NCBI GenBank assembly: GCA_022819825.1
Contig: JAJEGM010000056.1
Coordinates: 1 to 34,989 of the forward strand
Direction: 5' to 3'
DNA length: 34,989 nt
DNA from: Acidimicrobiia bacterium
GTDB taxonomy: Bacteria > Actinomycetota > Acidimicrobiia > Acidimicrobiales > Bin134
Below are positions 8,507 through 14,880 of the stretch, piece by piece. The first letter of the stretch is position 1. The number at the start of each line of letters is the position of its first letter. The notes under the pieces were generated by a model. The model was not told where the DNA came from. It did no database searches and saw nothing but the letters and a program-made list of their open reading frames with translations. The translations under genes and the position numbers were made by a program.

Positions 8507-9370
8507 ATGCCCCGACGTACGTTCCGTCTACTGACTGCGCTGCTACTTGCCCTCGCCCTGGCGGTTACCGCCTGCGGCAACGATGACGATGCCGCTTCTG
8601 AGCGGCCTCAGCGCATCGTGTCGCTGTCTCCGATGGCTACGGAGGTCTTGTTCGCCATTGGTGCGGGCGAGCAGGTGGTGGCCGCGGACGAGTTCTCCTA
8701 TTTCCCGGCGGAGGCCCCGGTTACCGACTTGTCGGGTTGGGATCCCAACGTGGAGGCCGTGCTGTCGTACGAGCCTGATCTGGTGGTGGTCGCTCACGAC
8801 GCCAACGACCTGATGGCCGGGATGGCTGCGGTGGGCGTTCCGGTGCTGTTGAGCTTGGCCCCCGTCGATTTCGTAAGTGGCTATAACTCGATTGCCGAAT
8901 TGGGGTTCGCGGTTGGGCGATCAGATGAAGCTGCTGTGCTGGTTGCCGCTCTGCGAGCCGAGATAGACGAGGCTCTGGCCGCCGCCCCCGATGCGCCGGT
9001 GCGGGTGTATCACGAGCTGGACAACACCTACTTTTCGGTCAGTTCCAACAGCTTCATTGGCGCGGTGTACGCCGCCATGGGAGTGGTCAATATCGCCGAT
9101 GAAGTCGATCCCGACGGCTACGGGTATCCCCAGCTCACCGAGGAGTACATCGTTGAGGCAAACCCCGAGCTCATTGTGATCACCGATCTGGTGGGCTACA
9201 CCGCCGAAGACGTGGCTGCCCGGCCCGGTTGGGGAGAGGTGGCGGCCGTACGGAGCGGCGACATTGTGATGGTCAATGCCGACGTCGCCTCCCGATGGGG
9301 GCCGCGGCTGCCCCAATTCATCAACGCGGTGGCTGAAGCCCTTCAGTCTGTTGCCGAATCGGCTTCGTAG
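8507..9370 (+). CDS. btuF: Cobalamin ABC transporter substrate-binding lipoprotein
   Basis: A 287-residue lipoprotein with a basic start, a hydrophobic stretch and a lipobox ending in LAVTAC (Cys23), so it is predicted to be anchored to the outer face of the membrane. The rest is a BtuF/FepB-type periplasmic-binding fold: RIVSLSPMATEVLFAIGAG at the start of the first lobe, DLVVVAHDAND, a central helix, and NPELIVITD in the second lobe. It would capture corrinoids for the permease BtuC. The riboswitch directly upstream argues for cobalamin over siderophore or heme, which share this fold. The ribosome binding site AGGAGG at 8495-8500 lies 6 nt before ATG 8507 and takes part in the riboswitch structure. 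Confidence 0.9.
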   Translation: MPRRTFRLLTALLLALALAVTACGNDDDAASERPQRIVSLSPMATEVLFAIGAGEQVVAADEFSYFPAEAPVTDLSGWDPNVEAVLSYEPDLVVVAHDANDLMAGMAAVGVPVLLSLAPVDFVSGYNSIAELGFAVGRSDEAAVLVAALRAEIDEALAAAPDAPVRVYHELDNTYFSVSSNSFIGAVYAAMGVVNIADEVDPDGYGYPQLTEEYIVEANPELIVITDLVGYTAEDVAARPGWGEVAAVRSGDIVMVNADVASRWGPRLPQFINAVAEALQSVAESAS

Positions 9371-9378
9371 GCACAGCA

Positions 9379-10476
9379 ATGGCCAACGCATCCCTGCCGA
9401 CGACCGCTTTGAAGGAGGGCGACACTGCCAATTCGGCCGTCCAGCGCGCATTCGGGGTGTCGGGCACCGCCTCTTTCATCGGGATCGCGGTGTTGGCGGC
9501 GGTGGCCCTGCTCAGCGCCATAAGCGGGGAGGCTGGACTGCCGGTCAGCGGAATATTCGCCTCCCTGCTCGATTGGGCTCCGCTGCTCGGCGTTGAGTCG
9601 TCGTTGTCTGACCAACAAGAGAGCATCCTGTTCCAAATCCGGCTCCCCCGACTGGTGCTGGGCATGTTGGTGGGAGGATCGCTGGCTGTGGCGGGCGCGT
9701 CCTACCAGGGAGTATTCCGCAACCCGCTGGCCGACCCCTACCTGTTGGGCGTTTCGGCTGGCGCAGGATTCGGCGCGGTGCTGGCCCTGGGATTCGGACT
9801 CGACTTGGGCTGGGGGCCGTTCGACACCGTGCCGGCCGCGGCCTTCCTAGGAGCGTTGGTGGCGGTGCTGGCGTCGATGGCCATCGCCCGGGGCGGAGGG
9901 GCATCGCCGGCCACGCTGCTGCTCGGCGGGGTGGCCATGGCCGCTCTCTTTTCGGCGGCGCAGACCTACGCCATCCAGCAACTCGATGAGAATCGGGCCC
10001 GCGAGGTGCTGTCGTGGCTGTTCGGGCAGCTCAACACCACCGGATGGAAGGAGATCTGGCTTTTGCTGCCTTACGTCGCCGTGTGCGGAACTCTGCTGTT
10101 CATCCACCGGCGCCACCTCGACGTCTTGCGGGTGGGCGACGACGAGGCCCGTTCGTTGGGCCTCGACCCGGTTCGCTCGCGCCTGACGGTGATCGTGGCG
10201 GCTTCGCTGTTGACCGCCGCCGCGGTTTCGGTAAGCGGGTTGATCGCCTTTGTCGGCTTGGTGGTTCCCCACATCGTCCGTCTATTGATCAGCCACAGCT
10301 ACCGGGTGATTGTGCCTCTGTCGGCATTGGCAGGGGCGGCGTTCCTCGCCTTCGTGGACATCGGTGCGCGCACGCTGCTGCCCGGCAAAGAGTTGCCGGT
10401 GGGGATCTTGACCGCGTTCGTTGGTGCGCCGTTTTTCGCCCTGGTGCTGTGGCGCGACCGGTGGAGCACCTCATGA
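9379..10476 (+). CDS. btuC: Cobalamin ABC transporter permease
   Basis: A 365-residue integral membrane protein of the BtuC/FecCD permease family, with about nine to ten hydrophobic segments. Family motifs: QIRLPRLVLGMLVGGSLAVA, GASYQGVFRNPLADPYLLG, LLLGGVAMAALFSA, SWLFGQLNTTGWKE, and VSGLIAFVGLVVPHIVRLL near the end, which carries the contact loop to the ATPase. The N-terminus has about 35 extra polar residues before the first membrane segment. Only 8 bases separate it from btuF, with a weak ribosome binding site, so it depends on the same transcript. Its stop overlaps the btuD ATG (ATGA). Confidence 0.9.
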   Translation: MANASLPTTALKEGDTANSAVQRAFGVSGTASFIGIAVLAAVALLSAISGEAGLPVSGIFASLLDWAPLLGVESSLSDQQESILFQIRLPRLVLGMLVGGSLAVAGASYQGVFRNPLADPYLLGVSAGAGFGAVLALGFGLDLGWGPFDTVPAAAFLGALVAVLASMAIARGGGASPATLLLGGVAMAALFSAAQTYAIQQLDENRAREVLSWLFGQLNTTGWKEIWLLLPYVAVCGTLLFIHRRHLDVLRVGDDEARSLGLDPVRSRLTVIVAASLLTAAAVSVSGLIAFVGLVVPHIVRLLISHSYRVIVPLSALAGAAFLAFVDIGARTLLPGKELPVGILTAFVGAPFFALVLWRDRWSTS

Positions 10477-11282
10477 GCACTACCGGGCTGTTGGAGGCCC
10501 GCCCGTCAGGTCCAGCCCTTTCCTGTGAGGGCGTGCGGGTCTCGTTCCGCGACATCGAGGTGGTATGCGGCGTCAACCTGGATTTGGGCCCGGGGGAGTG
10601 GCTTGGCATCATCGGCCCGAACGGTGCCGGCAAGTCCACCCTGCTGCGTTCGATTGTTGGCCTGACCAATTTCCTCGGCACGGTAGCGTTGGGCGACGGA
10701 AGTGCACCGGGGGCCGCCGATGTCGCCTTGGTGCCGCAGTTCCCGGTGCTGCCCAAGGGCATGACTGTGGCCGAGTATGTGCTGTTGGGGCGCACCGCGC
10801 ACCTCGGGTGGCTGGCCCGCGAATCGCAGTCTGATCGGCAGATCGTTTCCTCGGTGCTGCATCGCCTAGAGCTCTCGGCTTTTGCCGACCGCTTTGTGTC
10901 CACCTTGTCGGGTGGAGAGGCCCAGCAGGTGGTGGTGGCCCGGGCGCTGGCCCAGCAATGCCCGGTGCTGCTGCTGGACGAGCCCACCAGCGCCCTCGAT
11001 GTGGGCCATCAAGTGTCGGTGCTGGAGTTGGTGGACGATCTGCGCCACACCGAGGGTCTCAGCGTGTTGGCGGCCATGCACGACCTGAGCGCCGCGGGCC
11101 GGTTCGCCGACCGGCTCATTCTGATAGATCACGGCCGGATCGTGGCCCAGGGCGCACCGGCCGAAGTGCTGAATGCTGATCTGTTGTCCGCGGTGTACGG
11201 CACGCCGCTTACTGTTCAACCAATCGACGGCGAACTGGTGGTATTGCCCGCATCCCGTCGGCAAGAGAAGGAGCCCTCATGA
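10473..11282 (+). CDS. btuD: Cobalamin ABC transporter ATP-binding protein
   Basis: The 269-residue ATPase that powers BtuC. The frame extends far upstream inside btuC, but ATG 10473 overlaps the btuC stop by 4 nt and gives a normal ABC N-terminus (LSCEGVRVSFRDIEVVCGV). Walker A is IGPNGAGKSTLLR, the Q-loop is ALVPQFPVLPKG, the signature is LSGGEAQQVVVARALA (LSGGE), Walker B is VLLLDEPTSALD, and the H-loop is AAMHDLS. The segment between Walker A and the Q-loop (about 25 residues after GLTNFLGTV) is shorter than usual for this family. The stop overlaps the start of cobO. Confidence 0.9.
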   Translation: MSTTGLLEARPSGPALSCEGVRVSFRDIEVVCGVNLDLGPGEWLGIIGPNGAGKSTLLRSIVGLTNFLGTVALGDGSAPGAADVALVPQFPVLPKGMTVAEYVLLGRTAHLGWLARESQSDRQIVSSVLHRLELSAFADRFVSTLSGGEAQQVVVARALAQQCPVLLLDEPTSALDVGHQVSVLELVDDLRHTEGLSVLAAMHDLSAAGRFADRLILIDHGRIVAQGAPAEVLNADLLSAVYGTPLTVQPIDGELVVLPASRRQEKEPS

Positions 11283-11854
11283 GCAGCGACCCGACTCCCC
11301 AAGAAGAGCAGCCCTACGACCTCTCTGAGATGCGACGGGCTTCGTCACTGGTGCTGGTGAACACCGGAGATGGCAAGGGCAAGTCCACCGCGGCGTTCGG
11401 CACCATCTTGCGGGCGATTTCCCAGAGCTGGCCGGTGGCAGTGGTTCAGTTCCTCAAGAGCGGAGACTGGAACACCGGCGAGGAGAAAGTGTGCCGAGAG
11501 CTCGGGGTGCAGTGGTTCTCGGCCGGCGACGGGTTCACCTGGGACTCCGACGATCTCGACGAGTCTCGAGCCATGGCGGTGGCTGCCTGGGAGTTCTCGG
11601 CCCAGCTCATCGCCGGAGGCGAGTATCGCCTGGTGGTGTTAGACGAGATCAGCTACGCCATGACGTGGGACTGGATTGATGCCGCCGAAGTAGCAGCGGC
11701 ACTGGGGTCTCGACCGGAGCAGGTCAGCGTCATTCTCACTGGCCGGGACATGGCAGATGAGGTGATCGACGTGGCCGACACCGTCACCGAGATGGTCAAG
11801 GTCAAGCACGCCTTCGACCGCCAGATTCTGGCCAAAAAAGGCCTCGACTATTGA
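11279..11854 (+). CDS. cobO: Cob(I)yrinic acid a,c-diamide / cobalamin adenosyltransferase (CobO/BtuR type)
   Basis: This 191-residue enzyme attaches the adenosyl group from ATP to reduced cobalamin, giving coenzyme B12. The P-loop GDGKGKST (residues 30-37) in NTGDGKGKSTAAFGT is diagnostic of the CobO/BtuR family. Further motifs are VVQFLKSGDWNTGE, VVLDEISYAMTWDWI and LTGRDMADEVIDVADTVTEM. ATG 11279 overlaps the btuD stop as ATGA, so it is the fourth gene of the riboswitch-controlled operon. No cobalamin synthesis genes are seen in this window; the operon imports corrinoid and activates it on entry. CobO and BtuR cannot be told apart by sequence alone. Confidence 0.92.
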   Translation: MSSDPTPQEEQPYDLSEMRRASSLVLVNTGDGKGKSTAAFGTILRAISQSWPVAVVQFLKSGDWNTGEEKVCRELGVQWFSAGDGFTWDSDDLDESRAMAVAAWEFSAQLIAGGEYRLVVLDEISYAMTWDWIDAAEVAAALGSRPEQVSVILTGRDMADEVIDVADTVTEMVKVKHAFDRQILAKKGLDY

Positions 11855-11885
11855 CCAGGCCGGTCGGTGGTCGTCGGCCTTGGTC
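11853..11885 (+). terminator. Hairpin between convergent cobO and SCP2 genes
   Basis: GACCAGGCCG (11853-11862) pairs with CGGCCTTGGTC (11875-11885) with a one-base bulge and a 12-base loop. It begins at the cobO stop and lies before the end of the opposing gene. There is no T-tract on either side, so it may be a U-less terminator or simply a structured 3' end. Confidence 0.4.
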
Positions 11886-11896
11886 GGCGCTGTGGA

Positions 11897-12268
11897 TTAG
11901 TTCCAGATTGTGCGGTCCCGCATCTCTGCGAAGACGTCTTCGGCTCTCGCCAGTAACCGGCGGTGGGACAACAGCGCTATGGGGTTGCCTTCAAACGTGA
12001 CTTCCCCATTTAACACTGCTTCCTCAGCCGAGAGCTCTCCTTTGGCAATGGCCACCGCCGTCTCGCGGGCTTGGCTGAAAGCCACCTCAGGATCGGGGGC
12101 TGGCCCAGAGCTGACGCGAGCGCCCTCACCGTCGAACACCATGTGGAATATCACCTCACCCACTTGCTGTTGGACCGCGAATCGATCGCCGTCCGGCGCG
12201 CACAACCCCGACGCTCGCAGTGCGGCGTCTGCCTCCTCGATCCACTCGTCGCTCAAGTACTCCAGCAC
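11897..12268 (-). CDS. SCP2 sterol-binding-like domain protein
   Basis: A 123-residue protein consisting of one SCP2-like domain, a lipid-binding fold that carries fatty-acyl or sterol-like ligands in a hydrophobic tunnel. Visible family features: an N-terminal helix (YLSDEWIEEADAALRA), beta strands GEVIFHMVFDGEGARV, and the typical end pattern AFSQARETAVAIAKGELSAEEAVLNGEVTFEGNPIALL. GTG 12268 is preferred to TTG 12271 because a TACGGT -10 box lies 8 nt upstream of it. It is divergent from the DUF7065-like gene, with only 27 bases between the two start codons. In related actinobacteria such proteins accompany lipid or steroid metabolism; the ligand here is unknown. Confidence 0.8.
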   Translation of the reverse strand: MLEYLSDEWIEEADAALRASGLCAPDGDRFAVQQQVGEVIFHMVFDGEGARVSSGPAPDPEVAFSQARETAVAIAKGELSAEEAVLNGEVTFEGNPIALLSHRRLLARAEDVFAEMRDRTIWN

Positions 12269-12275
12269 CAAGTCC

Positions 12276-12282
12276 TACCGTA
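12276..12282. promoter_or_regulatory. Overlapping divergent -10 boxes (TACCGT plus strand, TACGGT minus strand)
   Basis: The heptamer TACCGTA contains TACCGT (12276-12281) on the plus strand and TACGGT (12277-12282) on the minus strand, which share five base pairs. The minus-strand box lies 8 nt before GTG 12268 (leaderless). The plus-strand box would start a transcript about 7 nt before ATG 12296. RNA polymerase could occupy only one at a time. Confidence 0.4.
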
Positions 12283-12295
12283 CTGAGGTAGGTAT

Positions 12296-12949
12296 ATGAC
12301 TTCTGCACCGACGCACCGACTGTGGGCCGAGTCGTGGTATGGCGATTTCGCTGTGCCAGACGGATCGGTGGGGGGCTATGCGCAGCTCACGCTGTGGTCC
12401 AACCTAGGGCGGAGCTGGTTCTGGTCGGCGCTGGTCGGTCCCGACCGCCGCCCGGTGATGCTGGTGGAGACCGACGCCCCGCTACCCCGGCCCTCCACCC
12501 TGGAACTTCGAGCGCCCGGGCTGTGGACCGAGTTCATCGAACAGATCCCCGACGAACACTTCACCGTGGACCTGGAGGCGTTCGCAGTGGCCCTCGACGA
12601 TCCCGAAGAAGTGTTCGGGCTGGGCTGGGGCGACCGGGTGCCCTACGGCCTGGAGTTGGAGTGGGAGTCGTCGCCCGACTCATTGGACATTGTCCACGGC
12701 CAAGTGCTGGTGGGTGACGAGACGATCGAGCTGGACGGCCGGGGCCGTCGCTTCCACTGGGAGGGCCTGCCCGCCTGGTGGGACCAGGAGTGGACCAACG
12801 GCCCAACCGACGGCACTGTCATTGCCTCCGCCCCCCTCCCCGCCGACCACCCTGAGACCTCTCAGCGATCCCGTTTGGAGCGATCCCTGGTCGCTAGTTC
12901 CGACGGGCCTGCGTGGACCGAGCAGAACTTGCTACGAGGTCTAGTTTGA
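12296..12949 (+). CDS. DUF7064/DUF7065-like actinobacterial protein
   Basis: A 217-residue protein resembling uncharacterised actinobacterial proteins of the DUF7064/7065 type. Shared features recognised by eye are an early ESWYGDFAVPDGSVGGYAQL segment, a WFWSALVGPDRRPVMLVETD strand pair, LPRPSTLELRAPGLWTEF, EHFTVDLEAFAVALDDPEE, a GDRVPYGLELEWES motif, and VHGQVLVGDETIELDGRGRR. In that group the last segment is followed by a histidine-containing turn and tryptophans; here FHWEGLPAWWDQEW occupies the position. These proteins often occur with lipid and steroid catabolism genes, which fits the adjacent SCP2 gene, but no activity is established. GAGG lies 7 nt before ATG 12296. Confidence 0.7.
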   Translation: MTSAPTHRLWAESWYGDFAVPDGSVGGYAQLTLWSNLGRSWFWSALVGPDRRPVMLVETDAPLPRPSTLELRAPGLWTEFIEQIPDEHFTVDLEAFAVALDDPEEVFGLGWGDRVPYGLELEWESSPDSLDIVHGQVLVGDETIELDGRGRRFHWEGLPAWWDQEWTNGPTDGTVIASAPLPADHPETSQRSRLERSLVASSDGPAWTEQNLLRGLV

Positions 12950-12961
12950 AGAGGCACGCAT

Positions 12962-13594
12962 CTATTTCGCGTGTGTGGGAAGCCATCCCTCTGGAGCCTG
13001 GATCAGGTGTCCTGATGACGTAGTGACTGTTGCCGGCAGATGGCAGGAGAGAATGGTGGTTCGCGAAATTCTCTTGTGTGCGTGGGCCGCCCTTTGCAGT
13101 TCAAAGGAGTTTCGCTTAGGTGGGAAAGCGACCACGATCCGTTTCTCTGGTGTACGTGAGCGAACCGAATCAATGGCTGGTGCCAAATCCCCATCACCGG
13201 ATATCAAAATGGCAATATCAAATCTATCGTCGTGAGCGTCTTCCAAAAGACGTACGGCGATATTGATATCGGTCTTCTTTTCCTTGCGTTGGTGCCACGA
13301 ATGCCCACACGAGTAGCAGTGCACGTCTTTTGACTGGAAATACCCGTAGTCGATGAAGACTCCCCCCAACCCTTCTATGGCATCGACAAATCGCGACTGT
13401 CGCTCAGACTTCCTTGGGTCATTCCGCACTCGAGTAGTGAAATAGCGGACGAATTCGAGTTGCTGGCCCTTCCGCATCTGAGATTTGCATACTGCGCGGA
13501 TATCCAGCCAACGCGAAGTTCGTAAACGGGCATCGATGAGCCCGTGGTAGAGGTTGTATCCGTCGATGTAGGCGACGACCCGGTTGGCAGTCAT
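12962..13594 (-). CDS. NYN-domain (LabA/DUF88-type) putative ribonuclease with a zinc-finger-like insert
   Basis: A 210-residue protein of the NYN/PIN-like fold. The acidic residues that would bind the catalytic metal are visible: Asp11 in AYIDGYNLYHG, Asp109 in KKTDINIAVRLLEDA, and Asp134 and Asp136 in LISGDGDLAPAID. Residues 92-101 (HCYSCGHSWH) insert two cysteines and histidines like a small zinc site, which occurs in some DUF88 proteins. The family cuts RNA or is presumed to; several members are linked to toxin or defence functions, but nothing here proves that. Base composition is clearly less GC-rich than the neighbours, with more A/T-ending codons, suggesting transfer. It converges on the DUF7065-like gene with a 12-base gap. 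A TAGGCT box lies 9 nt before the ATG. Confidence 0.82.
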   Translation of the reverse strand: MTANRVVAYIDGYNLYHGLIDARLRTSRWLDIRAVCKSQMRKGQQLEFVRYFTTRVRNDPRKSERQSRFVDAIEGLGGVFIDYGYFQSKDVHCYSCGHSWHQRKEKKTDINIAVRLLEDAHDDRFDIAILISGDGDLAPAIDSVRSRTPEKRIVVAFPPKRNSFELQRAAHAHKRISRTTILSCHLPATVTTSSGHLIQAPEGWLPTHAK

Positions 13595-13603
13595 GTGAAT
13601 CTG

Positions 13604-13609
13604 AGCCTA
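13604..13609 (-). promoter_or_regulatory. -10 box TAGGCT of the NYN gene
   Basis: On the minus strand TAGGCT ends 9 nt before ATG 13594, giving a leaderless or nearly leaderless transcript. No Shine-Dalgarno is visible. Confidence 0.45.
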
Positions 13610-13656
13610 GCCACGGGGTGTGACACATTTGCCCAGGTAGTGGATAGTATCCAGAG

Positions 13657-13770
13657 GACTGAAAAATCGTGGCGAATTGTCGCTCCAGGATGTAACGTAT
13701 TCCTTGTACCACCCCGGGGTGAGTAGCCTCGGGCCGACAGCCCCGACTCCGGTCGGGGCTTGTCTATTTT
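13657..13770 (+). ncRNA. Candidate small RNA ending at an orphan terminator
   Basis: A plus-strand intrinsic terminator (13739-13770) has no plus-strand gene before it for almost 800 bases; the neighbours on both sides are on the minus strand. Upstream of it lie a GCGA-ATTG-TCGC hairpin (about 13672-13683) and the perfect palindrome CACCCCGGGGTG, so a transcript starting near 13657 after TAGTAT (13645-13650) would hold three hairpins in about 110 nt. No known RNA family was recognised, and the promoter is weak. It could instead be antisense or remnant transcription. Confidence 0.3.
13739..13770 (+). terminator. Rho-independent terminator
   Basis: A 9-bp perfect stem AGCCCCGAC (13739-13747) / GTCGGGGCT (13752-13760) with loop TCCG is followed by TGTCTATTTT. 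The T-rich side is on the plus strand only; read on the minus strand the stem is followed by GTCGGCCC, so it does not serve the DUF368 gene. Confidence 0.75.
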
Positions 13771-13777
13771 CTGGGGT

Positions 13778-14692
13778 TCAGTCTGGCGAGCGGGTTAGGC
13801 GGGAGAGAACGAGAACCAGGGAGGAGGCAGCGGCGGCCAGGATGGCGGGGAGCCACAAGTCGGTGGCGGGAGCCCAGGCCAAGCCGGTGCCGTCGACAGC
13901 CTCGTCGGCGTGGCGGCTGATCACGCCCACTCCGGCGGGCCAGGGCCACAGCACCCGCAGCGAGCCCAGCAGCAGTCCGACCATCACAGCCAGGGTGGGG
14001 TCATGCCAGCGGTCGAGCACCCGGCCGATCAGGTTCGAGAACAGGGCCAGCCCCACCACTGCCCCCACGGCCAGTGCGGCCAGATCAGCCCAGACGCGGT
14101 TGTCCACCGCGGCGATCGCGGCGGGGTACACCCCCAGCATCAGCAGGATGAACGATCCGGAGATGCCGGGCAGCAGCATGGCGCATACCGCCACGATCCC
14201 CGACCCGAACAGTGCCAGAACCGTCGGATCTGCCACCGGCCCCGACTGGAGTCCCAGCAGCCAGAAGAACAACCCGCCCACCACCAGCGAGGTCAGGGCA
14301 AGCCTTGCGCTGGGATTCTCCACCATTTTCCAGGCCACCACCACCGATGCCGCCACCAGCCCGAAAAACAGCCCGGCCATGGCTTCGGGCTCGTCGGTCA
14401 GCAGTTCGTCGATCACCGACGCCAGCGCCACGACGGCTACAACGATGCCCACAACCAGCGGCACGGCGAACCACCAGTCGAAGCTCCGCAACTGTGCCCG
14501 CGCCTCTCGCCACCGACCCCTCAGCAGCGTCCCCAGCACGCCCGCAGCAGCCCGTACGGTGTCGATCAGCCGGGCATAAATCCCCAGCAGCAGAGACACC
14601 GTGCCCCCCGACACGCCGGGCACCACATCAGCCGCCCCCATGAGCAAACCCCGCGCCACCTGCTGGGTGACCTCTGCTGCTCTAGACCACAT
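13778..14692 (-). CDS. DUF368 membrane protein, probable undecaprenyl-phosphate translocase (PopT family)
   Basis: A 304-residue protein with about eight hydrophobic segments. The DUF368 signature is clear: GLLMGAADVVPGVSGGTVSLLLGIY near the N-terminus and its inverted-repeat partner AMLLPGISGSFILLMLGVY in the middle (MLLPGISGS). DUF368 proteins have been shown to return undecaprenyl phosphate, the lipid carrier of cell-wall synthesis, across the membrane; function here is by family. The ATG at 14692 has no clear Shine-Dalgarno. The gene is GC-rich like the core genes, although it lies between the lower-GC NYN gene and the helicase operon, with which it is not co-oriented. Confidence 0.88.
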   Translation of the reverse strand: MWSRAAEVTQQVARGLLMGAADVVPGVSGGTVSLLLGIYARLIDTVRAAAGVLGTLLRGRWREARAQLRSFDWWFAVPLVVGIVVAVVALASVIDELLTDEPEAMAGLFFGLVAASVVVAWKMVENPSARLALTSLVVGGLFFWLLGLQSGPVADPTVLALFGSGIVAVCAMLLPGISGSFILLMLGVYPAAIAAVDNRVWADLAALAVGAVVGLALFSNLIGRVLDRWHDPTLAVMVGLLLGSLRVLWPWPAGVGVISRHADEAVDGTGLAWAPATDLWLPAILAAAASSLVLVLSRLTRSPD

Positions 14693-14880
14693 CTAACAGG
14701 TAAGGCATCAGCTACTGGAGATCGCCATAGGAGCGCTCACGACTCAAAGGGTAAGAGCCGAGCGGTCGTTAGTCGTCGTCAATCGGGAAATTTGACCTCG
14801 GCAAACTCCTGTTTTCAGTGCGGGGAGATAGCCCAGTACTCTCAAGTGTTGTGATTCTGGCAGCAATGTGAGCGAATTGA

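Noticed and set aside
13910..14854. Plus-strand frame of 314 codons across DUF368
   Set aside because: His/Gln/Pro-rich antisense shadow; the minus-strand protein has the DUF368 signature twice.
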